From a virus: 34,246 bases of DNA. The translations under genes and the position numbers were made by a program. Below the pieces are notes generated by a model that saw only the letters and a list, made by a program, of their open reading frames with translations, did no database searches and had not been told where the DNA came from. The DNA lies in IMG/VR virus record IMGVR_UViG_3300031629_000032, positions 1 through 34,246 of that record. One strand, written 5' to 3'. This document shows, piece by piece, positions 16,894-25,011 of this stretch; position 1 is the first letter of the stretch; every line of letters begins with the position of its first letter.

Positions 16894-18003
16894 TTATTTT
16901 AAATAGATTGTTTCACCTACAGGTTGAGTGTGCTTATTGTCGGAGGTGCATATCCATAGTATAGGATACTCTCCAACATCTCTCACCTCATCTGCATATA
17001 AATCTGTGAAATAGATTAATACTTCAGGACTGATTTCATTACAGTAATCAATTACTGGCTGAAAATCTGTTCCTCCGTAACCATGAAACTTTAAGTCTAA
17101 AATGTTATCATATTTTTCAATTTCAAAAACATTATGTATTTCAGCATCACAATCTATAATTGTTAGCTTGTTAGGTTTAAAAGTGTCTCTTATGTTTTCA
17201 ATTTCAGTAAGCATCTCAGTTAATTCATCTTGATTAACACTACCACTTGTATCTATAGCTACTACAATTTGTCCAATAGTATAAGATTGTTGACTTGGTA
17301 AATAATAAGTAGGGTAGAAGCGTTTATTAGGCTTAGCCCAAGAATAATCATCTTTGACTAAGTCTGACATATATCTTTGTAGTATTTCATACCAAGGTAG
17401 TCTAGGATTAATTAACTTATCAATAGCTCTTGAGATTTCACCAGGAATCTCGCCTTTGTCTTTATTAGCTATTTTTGATTGTATTTGAGCTTTAATAATC
17501 ATATCTGTAATTTTGCTCTCTACATCTTTAGAAGTTAGTCCTGGTGGTGGATCTAGTAAGTCAACTTCAAAATCAGAACCTCCATGTGAATCATCAGGTT
17601 CTTCTTTAATAATTTCATAGACTTCTTCAGTACTCATTTCTCTAAATCTTTCGTCATAGAGCCCGCCTTTAGGAATAGTAAATCCTGCTGCAGTTAACAT
17701 ATAGTTAATAACATAGTCACCTGCTTTGTTCCAAATCATTTTGTCTCTGGTACCAACTCGGGTTAAATGACTAAAGGCTACATGCCACACTTCGTGTGCC
17801 AGTAGCCCAGTACGTTCTGCTGGACTTAAGCCATTAAGAAAGTCTGGGTTGTATAGAATAGATAATCCATTAGTAGCAGCAGTAGGTATTACTTCGCTAA
17901 ACTCATGTTTAAGACTTAGGCATATAGTAGATAAGAAGACTGATTTAGTCATCAAATCTATCTTAGAATGTCTAAGTTGAGTATCTGATTGAGTATTTTC
18001 CAT
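16894..18003 (-). CDS. VWA-like protein with zinc-metallopeptidase motif (DUF2201-type), partner of the MoxR ATPase
   Basis: 369 residues. The N-terminal domain has H70-E71-x2-H74 in HEVWHVAFSH, with H79 a possible further ligand, so it could bind zinc. The C-terminal domain (about 243-369) is a VWA fold with a complete MIDAS: DTSGS at 251-255, a GYGGTDFQP threonine, and a FTD aspartate. The MoxR gene is four bases upstream. MoxR-VWA pairs act as metal-dependent chaperones or remodelling machines, and N4-like phages carry this pair (gp24/gp25 type) with unknown function. Substrate and timing are not visible here. Confidence 0.8.
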   Translation of the reverse strand: MENTQSDTQLRHSKIDLMTKSVFLSTICLSLKHEFSEVIPTAATNGLSILYNPDFLNGLSPAERTGLLAHEVWHVAFSHLTRVGTRDKMIWNKAGDYVINYMLTAAGFTIPKGGLYDERFREMSTEEVYEIIKEEPDDSHGGSDFEVDLLDPPPGLTSKDVESKITDMIIKAQIQSKIANKDKGEIPGEISRAIDKLINPRLPWYEILQRYMSDLVKDDYSWAKPNKRFYPTYYLPSQQSYTIGQIVVAIDTSGSVNQDELTEMLTEIENIRDTFKPNKLTIIDCDAEIHNVFEIEKYDNILDLKFHGYGGTDFQPVIDYCNEISPEVLIYFTDLYADEVRDVGEYPILWICTSDNKHTQPVGETIYLK

Positions 18004-18007
18004 TAGG

Positions 18008-19036
18008 TTATCCGAATAGTTTGTCTGCGTTTTTACTAATCCAATCTTGAATAATTGGATTTTTCTTTAACTCAGGTGCTATAGAATATATATCTTTTAA
18101 GACAACAACTTGAAATTCAATTGGTAATTTTTTAATAACTATCATTAGAGGTTCAATTGTAACATCATTAGCATGATGACTTATTAGAGTAGTCATTGCA
18201 TACTGATGACCTGGCTCATTAGGGATAGTAACAGTTGTAGGATTTTCAATCATAGCTTCGATAGTAGGTAAATCCTTGTAGACTTCACAAAATGCTTTAA
18301 ATTCTGTAGCTGGACCTTCTCCTACAGTACCTGTAAGTACTGCATGGTCAGTTGCGTTAAATTTGACTTTATCTATGATAATTTTAGATAAGAATTCCCA
18401 CGTACGTGGTGAAGCAAACGTATCGTCTGCATGACTAGGGTTAAATTTATGAAGAAGCTCAGGTCTAAACTTAATAAATGATATGACTCTGTGGTCAATG
18501 TCAGATGCATTAGCCCAGTCTAACCAGCTTTCAGGGTCAACCATAAGGTTTAAGTGAATCATTCTTGATTGCATAGCTGTAGATAGTCTATTTACAATAG
18601 CTTTATCTGTAGATTTATTTCCTGCACATACAATAGCTACACGCTTATGTAAGTTATGGGCACCTATCTGTCTATCCAATACTAACTTGTAAGCTGCGGC
18701 TTGTATAGAAGGTGGTGCTGCATTAATCTCATCTAAGAATAATAACCAGCCATCATGTCCTTCTGGAATTTGATCTAGATGTTCTAGAGGAAATGTAGTT
18801 GGTGGAGCATAGTCCATACGTTTTCCATCACTTTGAAGTGTAGGAAAGCCATTTAAATCAGTAGGGTCAGACTGTGCTAGCCTAACATCTATTAATTTAA
18901 GGTTATGTTTTTTAGCAACAAGTTTAACAATGTCAGACTTACCAATACCTGGTGAGCCTACTAACATAGGCGTTAGCTTTGATAGTAATACACTGTCAAG
19001 TGCTTCTACCATTGCTGTAGATGAAATTTCAATCAT
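18008..19036 (-). CDS. MoxR-family AAA+ ATPase
   Basis: 342 residues. Walker A GSPGIGKS (27-34), Walker B LLFLDE (98-103), then a long NAAPPSIQAA stretch typical of MoxR, and a sensor-1 CAGNKST segment with a following RLSTAMQSR arginine-finger region. It starts at ATG 19036 and is followed at once by the VWA/metallopeptidase gene. Expected to form ATP-driven hexamers that remodel a protein partner through the VWA subunit. Early N4-like genes of this type are conserved but uncharacterised. Confidence 0.85.
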   Translation of the reverse strand: MIEISSTAMVEALDSVLLSKLTPMLVGSPGIGKSDIVKLVAKKHNLKLIDVRLAQSDPTDLNGFPTLQSDGKRMDYAPPTTFPLEHLDQIPEGHDGWLLFLDEINAAPPSIQAAAYKLVLDRQIGAHNLHKRVAIVCAGNKSTDKAIVNRLSTAMQSRMIHLNLMVDPESWLDWANASDIDHRVISFIKFRPELLHKFNPSHADDTFASPRTWEFLSKIIIDKVKFNATDHAVLTGTVGEGPATEFKAFCEVYKDLPTIEAMIENPTTVTIPNEPGHQYAMTTLISHHANDVTIEPLMIVIKKLPIEFQVVVLKDIYSIAPELKKNPIIQDWISKNADKLFG

Positions 19037-19045
19037 TATAGTTCC

Positions 19046-19666
19046 TTAATTATCTAATAAGTTTTCAGTCATTCTTAATTTAAGATTGCCTGGTAATTCA
19101 ACTGCATCAGGCTCATTTATTGGTAATTTGGCTTGCCTTGGTGCTCTTGTTGGTTCTGGTGGAATATACTTTTGTAAAGTACTAGGAAAAGCTTTACGCA
19201 ATTTAGTAGTTGTATTGTTAACTTCTAAAGTAGTGCGTAAATATTTTTTCATATCTCTTTTTTCTATTTGAAGATTCCAATCTTCTAAACGTAAAGCAAG
19301 AACTTCTTCTTTTAAGCTTTCTTGTAAAGGAATAGGAATTTCCTTAGAATTATAATAACTACTTCCTGTTTGCATAATAGGAACAGGTGTAGAAGCATAT
19401 TCTGACCAAGTAACTTTATCACATGTCTCACTTGGGTTTTCACCTTCAATATTTAAAGCAGGAACTTCCATTCTTACATTTTCAGACATTACAGTCATAT
19501 TGTCAGGCAATTGGTTAATAATAGACATTAAAGGTTTAACCCACTCAGCATGATTGCGCATAACTAATGCACTTTTTTTATCATCAAGTTTTTTTCTAGG
19601 TGGATTGTATAAATCGTTTAATATTGATTCTCGAATATCAGTTTGTTTTTGGTAAGACAGTCTCAT
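19046..19666 (-). CDS. Hypothetical protein, 206 aa (weak resemblance to Nmad5-type phage proteins)
   Basis: Starts MRLSYQKQTDIRESILNDLY, then a helical segment followed by a proline-rich, beta-like middle (RMEVPALNIEGENP; VPIMQTGSSYYNS) and a Pro/Arg tail (PPEPTRAPRQAKLP). The N-terminal pattern recalls small phage proteins grouped as Nmad5 (nucleotide-modification-associated), but this is impression only, with no catalytic motif seen. It overlaps the upstream gene by four bases (ATGA). Confidence 0.55.
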   Translation of the reverse strand: MRLSYQKQTDIRESILNDLYNPPRKKLDDKKSALVMRNHAEWVKPLMSIINQLPDNMTVMSENVRMEVPALNIEGENPSETCDKVTWSEYASTPVPIMQTGSSYYNSKEIPIPLQESLKEEVLALRLEDWNLQIEKRDMKKYLRTTLEVNNTTTKLRKAFPSTLQKYIPPEPTRAPRQAKLPINEPDAVELPGNLKLRMTENLLDN

Positions 19667-19872
19667 TTCTTCTCCTTTGGTTTGTTAATAAGATTAGTAA
19701 AATGGCTGGAAGCCATATTTAAATTACGTGCTGAAGCACGAGCTTTTATGAATTTATCTGTGTAATCCATGCTATCTGCTTCTGGATCTACAGGCATGTA
19801 GTCAGAATCTAAATAACCTTCATCTTTAGCCCACTCAGCGTAAGCTTTCATTTGTCCCATATACTTCTCCAA
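19663..19872 (-). CDS. Hypothetical protein, 69 aa
   Basis: Acidic-then-basic small protein (AYAEWAKDEGYLDSDYMPVD; INKPKEKK at the end). It overlaps the preceding gene's end by 25 bases and the next start by four. An internal ATG six codons in (MKAYAEW) is an alternative start. No family recognised. Confidence 0.55.
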   Translation of the reverse strand: MEKYMGQMKAYAEWAKDEGYLDSDYMPVDPEADSMDYTDKFIKARASARNLNMASSHFTNLINKPKEKK

Positions 19873-20069
19873 ATTTCTGAAACTGTTTCATTTTCAGATT
19901 CTGATAAACCTTTCCACCATAGTGGAGAGATACTTATAACATTGCCAATTCTTTGAGAATCGTCAACATTGCCATTTTCACTAGCTTTAAAGATTTCACC
20001 TTTTTGATCGATGAATTCATGCTTGCTTTTTATAAAAATATATTCAGTTTTCATTAGTGACACGGACAT
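19848..20069 (-). CDS. Hypothetical protein, up to 73 aa
   Basis: The longest frame starts at ATG 20069. The Met at 20054 (MKTEYIFIKS) would shorten the overlap with the upstream gene and is equally likely. The product is beta-like at the start, then has a tryptophan-rich C-terminal helix (PLWWKGLSES; EIWRSIWDK). Unknown. Confidence 0.5.
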   Translation of the reverse strand: MSVSLMKTEYIFIKSKHEFIDQKGEIFKASENGNVDDSQRIGNVISISPLWWKGLSESENETVSEIWRSIWDK

Positions 20070-20397
20070 TTTTAAAAATGCTAAGTCTTTTTATTCTAAT
20101 TTCTATTGCATTAACACTTCTGCCTAATGTATCTGCAATATTTTCTATAGGCATTTTGGCGTTTAATGATTCCATTACTATTATTTCTTCTTCTTTTGTC
20201 CAAGGTTTATAGTAATTTTTAGGGGGATAGATTTTAGAAGATTCTTTATGTGTATCAAATATTCTTTCAGATTTTTCTTTTTCTAATTTATTAAGAATTT
20301 CGTTACCGAATTTCTTATTTAGGTAATAAATCATTTCTAATAAATTTTCTACACTTATGTGTGATAAATCTTTGTCTATTGTTAATTTTTTTTTCAT
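20044..20397 (-). CDS. Myb/SANT-like HTH DNA-binding protein
   Basis: 117 residues. Residues about 64-107 (PWTKEEEIIVMESL, NAKMPIENIADTLGRS, VNAIEIRIKRL) form the three-helix pattern of Myb/SANT-like or GcrA-like domains, with the leading Trp (W66) conserved. The N-terminal half is helical and charged. Likely a sequence-specific regulator of phage or host genes, early by position. The start overlaps the upstream stop. Confidence 0.65.
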   Translation of the reverse strand: MKKKLTIDKDLSHISVENLLEMIYYLNKKFGNEILNKLEKEKSERIFDTHKESSKIYPPKNYYKPWTKEEEIIVMESLNAKMPIENIADTLGRSVNAIEIRIKRLSIFKNVRVTNEN

Positions 20398-20840
20398 TAC
20401 ATCTCCGCTGTGAAGTTACAATCTTTTCCAGGATTTTCATTAAAGTAAACTAATATCTGCATTCCTAATCTTAGGCGTGCATATATTTGCATTTGACTTC
20501 TTAAAAAAGCTTCATTAATAACAAGGCCACGACTGTCCTTGTAATATTTAATAATCATTTTATCGTTATAACCATTAGAAGCATGGTCAGTAAAAAACTC
20601 ATCAAGAATAATGTAGTTATTTACTAATTCTCGTTTACAAAGCTCTATAGCTTCTTTAACTATCTCAAGATTAGTAAAAGGAATAACATAATCAATATAA
20701 CCAGTGTGGTAGTCATCGTCTCCGTCCTCTGTTACTTGTAATTCTGTAATATCTTCTGCACCAAAGTATTCTGGATCTGATGAGTCTTGAACTCCAAACC
20801 AGAATTTACCTTCGATGTCACCGTCATAATGTCTGCCCAT
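20397..20840 (-). CDS. Hypothetical protein, 147 aa
   Basis: Starts MGRHYDGDIEGKFWFGVQDS, and the first 60 residues are acidic and aromatic; the rest is helical. The opening resembles small phage proteins of unknown function in N4-like and other podoviruses. Abuts its neighbours on both sides. No catalytic motif recognised. Confidence 0.6.
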   Translation of the reverse strand: MGRHYDGDIEGKFWFGVQDSSDPEYFGAEDITELQVTEDGDDDYHTGYIDYVIPFTNLEIVKEAIELCKRELVNNYIILDEFFTDHASNGYNDKMIIKYYKDSRGLVINEAFLRSQMQIYARLRLGMQILVYFNENPGKDCNFTAEM

Positions 20841-20842
20841 AA

Positions 20843-21118
20843 TTAGTCCTCAAGTAGGTTTGTTAGAATCATTTGATTCTCTAATAATAATTCTGTACGA
20901 TTGACAGGACTGTCAGCGTATAGCTCTATAGGTGGTTTGTCGTAAGTAAGCTCAAACATTGTAAAATAATTCAAAGTGAATCCACCTTCTAAACGGACAG
21001 TCTGTATTCCAGGATGTCCTAGAGATGTTGAGACTACTTTTGTAGCAAAAATATCATTAGTTCTTTTGTAGAGTACTCGCATATGACGAGTAATGTTTTC
21101 AAATTCTAATACTTGCAT
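20843..21118 (-). CDS. Hypothetical protein, 91 aa
   Basis: A probable small beta-barrel-like protein (HMRVLYKRTNDIFATKVV; QTVRLEGGFTLNYFTMFELT) with a helical C-terminus. Its start overlaps the stop of the UvrD-like helicase gene by one base. No family recognised. Confidence 0.6.
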   Translation of the reverse strand: MQVLEFENITRHMRVLYKRTNDIFATKVVSTSLGHPGIQTVRLEGGFTLNYFTMFELTYDKPPIELYADSPVNRTELLLENQMILTNLLED

Positions 21119-22497
21119 TAGTTTACAAATACAAGCTTATTTAATGCACGTGTGCAAGCAACATAATACAAATTGTCTTCTTGTTGTTTTTCCCACTGTG
21201 ATTCAGTTCTTTCTTTAAAATAAGCACATGAATCAGGTTTAACAAAATAAACTGTGGGCGTTTCTAAGCCTTTGGCCGCATGAATAGTCATTAACTTTCT
21301 ACAGCTAGCACTATCTGAATGCATTGCTAAGTTTGTAACAAAAATTGAAATGTCATCGGTGTCTTTAGCTAAATTAATAATTGCTAAGAGACTGTCATAT
21401 TTATTTTCAATACTACTAATGCTCCATTTATTGCCTGTGGCTTTATTGATTTCTTTTTCGTATTGAACTGCTATATTCTCTCGCATTGAATCAAGGTCAG
21501 TAGCGTCTTTAAATACTTTATTTAAGTCTCTTTTTAGTTGGGCAATGAATGTCCCCCCTATTGAAAAATGTTTGTTTTCTTGGATGAATTTGTAAGCAAG
21601 CTTAACTAAATTATTATTAGTTCTACTAATAATAAAACATTCATCTGGGAAATCTATGTCTCGATTACCATCAACTATTTCAACTTCACCATTTGTTTTG
21701 TTACTTGTCATATCAGGTACTATGTGTTTAATAGTAGATATTATTTCTTGAGGACATCTAAAACTTTCTGTTAATTTGTAATCAACAGGATTATAGTGAT
21801 CTTTAATTTTTTCAATAGCATATGGGTCACTGCCCCTAAAACCATAAATGGCTTGATTCATGTCACCTACAAATACGATCCGTTTTGTAGGAATGCATGT
21901 TAAAAACGCTATTTGTTGTGGATTTAAATCTTGGCATTCATCTATAAGAACAATGTCATATTCTTCAGATTTCCAACCGTTGTCAATAGGATATTGCAAC
22001 ATGTCGTCACCACTAATTACATCAGTGTTTTTTTGTTCTTCAGCAAATAGTTTTTTAGCATCAGCAATAAAGTTGTGACCAATTTTAAATCTGTCACAAG
22101 TAGTTTTCCAAGATGCATCTGAAATGTTGCCATTCATAGCCATATGTTTACTTATTAATGAAGCAGAATTAGGGTGTATATAGCCTTTATTAGTATATTT
22201 AGTAAAATCTACTTTAGCATAAGGATGATGTTTTTTAATCATTCCTAATCCAAAAGCATTAAATGTTTTACAAGTCCAGCCTAAAGGCAATTTTGGAACT
22301 ACGTCTTTTACAATAGCTTTGTTGAAAGCAAGATAAATGCCTTTGTTATATTTAGTAGCTAAGTGCATAAGCGTAGCGGTTTTACCACTACCAGCTACAG
22401 CATTAACCAATACAGTAGGCTCGTTACTATCTACAACAGCTTGTTGTTGAGCAGTAAGATTTTGTTGTTGATTTCCTGCTAGAGTGAATCTTTTCAT
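21118..22497 (-). CDS. UvrD/Rep-like SF1A DNA helicase (compact)
   Basis: 459 residues, short for the family because the usual 1B/2B insertions are reduced. Q-motif region NLTAQQQAV (13-21), Walker A AVAGSGKT (33-40), motif II IDECQD (185-190), motif III GDMNQAIYGFRGSD (211-224), motif IV ESFRCP, motif V TIHAAKGLE and motif VI YYVACTRA near the end are all present. A 3'-5' ATP-driven helicase, probably helping replication or repair. It lies early in the leftward operon, next to the candidate promoter at 22770. Confidence 0.88.
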   Translation of the reverse strand: MKRFTLAGNQQQNLTAQQQAVVDSNEPTVLVNAVAGSGKTATLMHLATKYNKGIYLAFNKAIVKDVVPKLPLGWTCKTFNAFGLGMIKKHHPYAKVDFTKYTNKGYIHPNSASLISKHMAMNGNISDASWKTTCDRFKIGHNFIADAKKLFAEEQKNTDVISGDDMLQYPIDNGWKSEEYDIVLIDECQDLNPQQIAFLTCIPTKRIVFVGDMNQAIYGFRGSDPYAIEKIKDHYNPVDYKLTESFRCPQEIISTIKHIVPDMTSNKTNGEVEIVDGNRDIDFPDECFIISRTNNNLVKLAYKFIQENKHFSIGGTFIAQLKRDLNKVFKDATDLDSMRENIAVQYEKEINKATGNKWSISSIENKYDSLLAIINLAKDTDDISIFVTNLAMHSDSASCRKLMTIHAAKGLETPTVYFVKPDSCAYFKERTESQWEKQQEDNLYYVACTRALNKLVFVN

Positions 22498-22688
22498 GAG
22501 TTATTCTCGATTAGATTTTCTGTACGATATACATTTATTTGCTGTCTTACTATACAAATTGTAGCATCTTGAAAGTAAGCTAAAGGTTCTGCAAATGTAG
22601 CTATAGGAAGCTTGTCTAGAGTACATTTACCTTTGAGATTGTTTAAGCAACCTCTAAGTTTGCACTCGTCAACAGTGAAATGTTTCAT
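22494..22688 (-). CDS. Small cysteine-containing protein, 64 aa
   Basis: First gene after the 22770 hairpin. Cysteines at 9, 14, 22 and 45 (ECKLRGCLNN, KGKCTL, TICIV) could hold a zinc or iron-sulfur site. It overlaps the helicase start by four bases. A clear CTAGGAGAC site precedes its ATG at 22688. Function unknown. Confidence 0.6.
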   Translation of the reverse strand: MKHFTVDECKLRGCLNNLKGKCTLDKLPIATFAEPLAYFQDATICIVRQQINVYRTENLIENNS

Positions 22689-22769
22689 ATGTCTCCTAGC
22701 TTTAAGCCAATTTTAGTTAAAAGTATATTAAATCTATAGTACAGGGTTAAGTTTAATACATTTAGAGAA

Positions 22770-22784
22770 CCGTTCGGAGAACGG
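22770..22784 (-). promoter_or_regulatory. Candidate hairpin promoter with GGA loop, start of the replication operon
   Basis: CCGTTC / GGA / GAACGG: a 6-bp stem with a 3-base purine loop on the template strand, 80 bp upstream of the first gene of the helicase-to-SSB operon and directly downstream of the terminator for the polymerase gene. Placement is what an N4-type virion RNA polymerase promoter would need. The sequence around the loop differs from the GCGGAGC core of the other copies. Confidence 0.5.
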
Positions 22785-22796
22785 ATACAAAGTACA

Positions 22797-22836
22797 GAAA
22801 AAAATAATGAACTAACCCCTGTTAAGAGGTCAGTTC
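22797..22836 (-). terminator. Rho-independent terminator of the RNA polymerase gene
   Basis: Read leftward, GAACTGACC (22836 to 22828) pairs with GGTTAGTTC (22817 to 22809) with one G-U wobble, then a U-rich tract follows at once (complement of 22798-22808, seven consecutive T). It begins 22 bases past the polymerase stop codon. Confidence 0.85.
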
Positions 22837-22858
22837 ATCGATAACAAATTGTAATTCA

Positions 22859-24640
22859 TTATGAAAGCATATATTCGCTATTCAAAATATCTTTAGCTAA
22901 GTCAGTAGATAACTTAGTGACAGGCACATAAGTACCACTAATTTCGCTAAGGATGTCAGATAACAGGTCACTATTAGCAATTTCAGCTAATATTTCTCTG
23001 TAAGTCTGTTGTACAACTTGTAGGTAGTCAGGACTAAATACAAAGCAATCATGGATATGGACTAGGTCGATTTTCATGGAATGGCATCGTCTTACCATCT
23101 CTCTAGCTACATAGCCATCAACGCTATGTACTATGTTTGCAACTAAACTTCTATAGTTTTCAGAAGGTTGTTGCTTGTTGTATCTGTAAGTAAATGTACG
23201 ATGATCTAACTCATCTACTTCTATACGTATATCAGACATTTCAGTAACAGGTACTTTAGCTACATGACCGTCTGGTAGTGTCCACATATGTACATCTGCG
23301 GTACTGTCCCAGTATTCATTGATAGCTTCCATAACATCTAGTGCACCTGGCAATGTATCGTCTAGTGCAGCATAGAATGCCTTTAATTGCTTTTTATTGA
23401 ATGTTTCTTTAGGATTAGCTTCTGAGTTATAGAACGTGGTCATAACAGGTTTCTTGACATCCTTACGTATTACTTGTTCAGTAGCTTCTAGGATGATGTT
23501 CATCTTATCTGCTACGAACTGATAAATGTCTTCTCTGTTACCGGTATTAACCATATTGCATGCTCTAGCAGTAACTTTACAGCCTGATAAAGCTGACATT
23601 ACTTGTAAACCGGATGCAGTTGCGTCAATACTCATTGTATAACCAGTAGGTATACCTTTCTTACTGTCTAGATAAGCTTGTATTGCTTTAGAACCTAAGA
23701 TAGGTTCATCGAATGTACTGGCATCAAGGTTAAGTTGTTGATTAAACCAGTTGATACGACCATTCCATGTCAATTTATCTTGACCGGCATGACCAGCAAT
23801 AGCAATCTTTAAGTTATTTAGGTTAGTTACTACTTTCTTATTGAACAGTGATAACAAAGCTTTACCATACTCGTTAGATTGAACATTCAAGTCGTAACCT
23901 GATGAGTATGATCTACCTCGTTTGTCATAACGCCATACAAAGTAGAATGGTTTACCAAAGTAATCGCGTATAACACGCTCAAATTGGTCATTGTCCATAG
24001 CTTTATTGGTATTCTCATGCTCAACATAGGTTGGTATATCTATAGTCCATGCAACTGATTGTAATAAGTTTAGTGCATCGTAGGCTTGAGTCTCATTATG
24101 ATGAGTACCTTTGCCTAATACTACAGATTTACGCTCCCATAGCCATCCACCGTCTGTATTGGATATCCAATCATTAGGTTTCTGAACCATTGGTGGTAGG
24201 TATTGTAGAACATTGAGTTTATCAATACTATCTGAAGTTAACTTATACTTAGGTACTATCTCAGTACCATCGTCATTTAACTCAATGTCATAGAGTTTGC
24301 CATGACATAAAGCTAGTATTTCAGCACCTGTTTTAACAGCACTGATTTGATTGTGATAACCTAAACTGCGTCCTAGCTCAGTAGCCAGTCCTTGGATAGG
24401 TTGCTTGCGTTTAGACGATAGTATGATAGCAATGATATTGCTTACTATGTCTATTGTTTCAGGTAGCTTAGCAACTCTATTTTGCTTAGATTGATAGTAT
24501 GAACCGGATCGGTAACTATCAATTGCTAAATTAAGTGATTGAGTTATTTTTGTTGGTATATCGTCTAATACATCAGTAAGTATTAGGTTGTTACGCATTC
24601 TCTTTGAGTATTCCAACTCATTATGTAGTTGATGGTTCAT
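22859..24640 (-). CDS. Single-subunit (T7/N4-type) DNA-directed RNA polymerase
   Basis: 593 residues, much shorter than T7 RNA polymerase (883), so the T7-type N-terminal promoter-binding region is reduced. The fold is identified by WRYDKRGRSYS (236-246), motif A DATASGLQ (D339), motif B R392...K396 K397 PVMTTFYNS (Y404; Asn405 where T7 has Gly), and motif C HDCF (H530, D531). All catalytic residues are present. In N4 the middle-gene polymerase is split into two polypeptides; here it is one chain. Expected to read the replication operon. The leader contains an attenuator-like hairpin and a 22-codon upstream frame overlapping its start codon. Confidence 0.92.
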   Translation of the reverse strand: MNHQLHNELEYSKRMRNNLILTDVLDDIPTKITQSLNLAIDSYRSGSYYQSKQNRVAKLPETIDIVSNIIAIILSSKRKQPIQGLATELGRSLGYHNQISAVKTGAEILALCHGKLYDIELNDDGTEIVPKYKLTSDSIDKLNVLQYLPPMVQKPNDWISNTDGGWLWERKSVVLGKGTHHNETQAYDALNLLQSVAWTIDIPTYVEHENTNKAMDNDQFERVIRDYFGKPFYFVWRYDKRGRSYSSGYDLNVQSNEYGKALLSLFNKKVVTNLNNLKIAIAGHAGQDKLTWNGRINWFNQQLNLDASTFDEPILGSKAIQAYLDSKKGIPTGYTMSIDATASGLQVMSALSGCKVTARACNMVNTGNREDIYQFVADKMNIILEATEQVIRKDVKKPVMTTFYNSEANPKETFNKKQLKAFYAALDDTLPGALDVMEAINEYWDSTADVHMWTLPDGHVAKVPVTEMSDIRIEVDELDHRTFTYRYNKQQPSENYRSLVANIVHSVDGYVAREMVRRCHSMKIDLVHIHDCFVFSPDYLQVVQQTYREILAEIANSDLLSDILSEISGTYVPVTKLSTDLAKDILNSEYMLS

Positions 24641-24705
24641 AATAGATTCTCCGTAATAAAATAAAAATCCACAAGCATAACTCCAACTAGTATTGGCATG
24701 CTCAT
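24637..24705 (-). CDS. Possible 22-codon leader peptide overlapping the RNA polymerase start
   Basis: ATG at 24705 opens a 22-residue hydrophobic frame (MSMPILVGVMLVDFYFITEN, then LL) whose TGA overlaps the polymerase ATG (ATGA). No strong ribosome site is seen before it, but the frame runs through the attenuator-like hairpin, so translation would disrupt that structure. Could be chance. Confidence 0.35.
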   Translation of the reverse strand: MSMPILVGVMLVDFYFITENLL

Positions 24706-24711
24706 GGATTT
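24655..24711 (-). terminator. Attenuator-like stem with U-rich tail ahead of the RNA polymerase gene
   Basis: Three stacked stems: AAATCCA/TGGATTT (24665-24671 with 24705-24711), AGCAT/ATGCT (24674-24678 with 24698-24702) and CCAA/TTGG (24683-24686 with 24693-24696). Read leftward the last arm runs into TTTTTATTTTATT. This is the shape of an intrinsic terminator, 25 bases before the polymerase start, so it may set how much polymerase mRNA is made. Confidence 0.5.
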
Positions 24712-24818
24712 GGTTTTCCGTCAGTTATAGGTCGAATACCGCACTATATGCTTACAGTACTAGTAGCAAGTGCTTCGCAATGGTATTCTGGTTGTGGTTT
24801 AGCGGTAGATCAATCAGT

Positions 24819-24886
24819 AAATTATAGCTTCTCCAAGGAACCAATCCTTTTGAGTGTAAATGGATTTAGGTGCGTGACTATAATTT
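24819..24886. other. Structured element: 9-bp stem enclosing two hairpins
   Basis: Outer AAATTATAG/CTATAATTT. Inner hairpins are AAGGA-ACCAA-TCCTT (24835-24849) and TAAA-TGGA-TTTA (24857-24868). Same plan as 7162-7237 and 25703-25762. Confidence 0.45.
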
Positions 24887-24956
24887 GTATTATCTATTAG
24901 AATACTATCTCAGTATGAAAAGGTATTATCTACAGATATCAAGTTATGATCTATCA

Positions 24957-24993
24957 TGTAAAAGGTATCCCACTAACTCAATAATAGGATACC
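24957..24993 (-). terminator. Candidate terminator downstream of the 25012 gene
   Basis: GGTATCC (24964-24970) and GGATACC (24987-24993) form a 7-bp stem with a 16-base loop. Read leftward it is followed by TTTTACATG. It begins 18 bases past the stop. The U-run is short, so efficiency is uncertain. Confidence 0.5.
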
Positions 24994-25011
24994 CAGCTTG
25001 ATTATATAATC

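Larger units (their letters stand above)
24706..25011. other. Structured intergenic region between the RNA polymerase and the 25012 gene
   Basis: No convincing gene longer than about 20 codons. Contains a stem AAATTATAG/CTATAATTT (24819-24827 with 24878-24886) enclosing two hairpins, and the terminator-like hairpin at 24964. No three-base-loop hairpin with a long stem was found, so the polymerase gene may be reached by read-through. Confidence 0.6.

Noticed and set aside
24720-24900. Possible tRNA (a GGTCGAATACC stretch resembles a T-arm)
   Set aside because: No acceptor stem, anticodon arm or D-arm can be placed around it on either strand.
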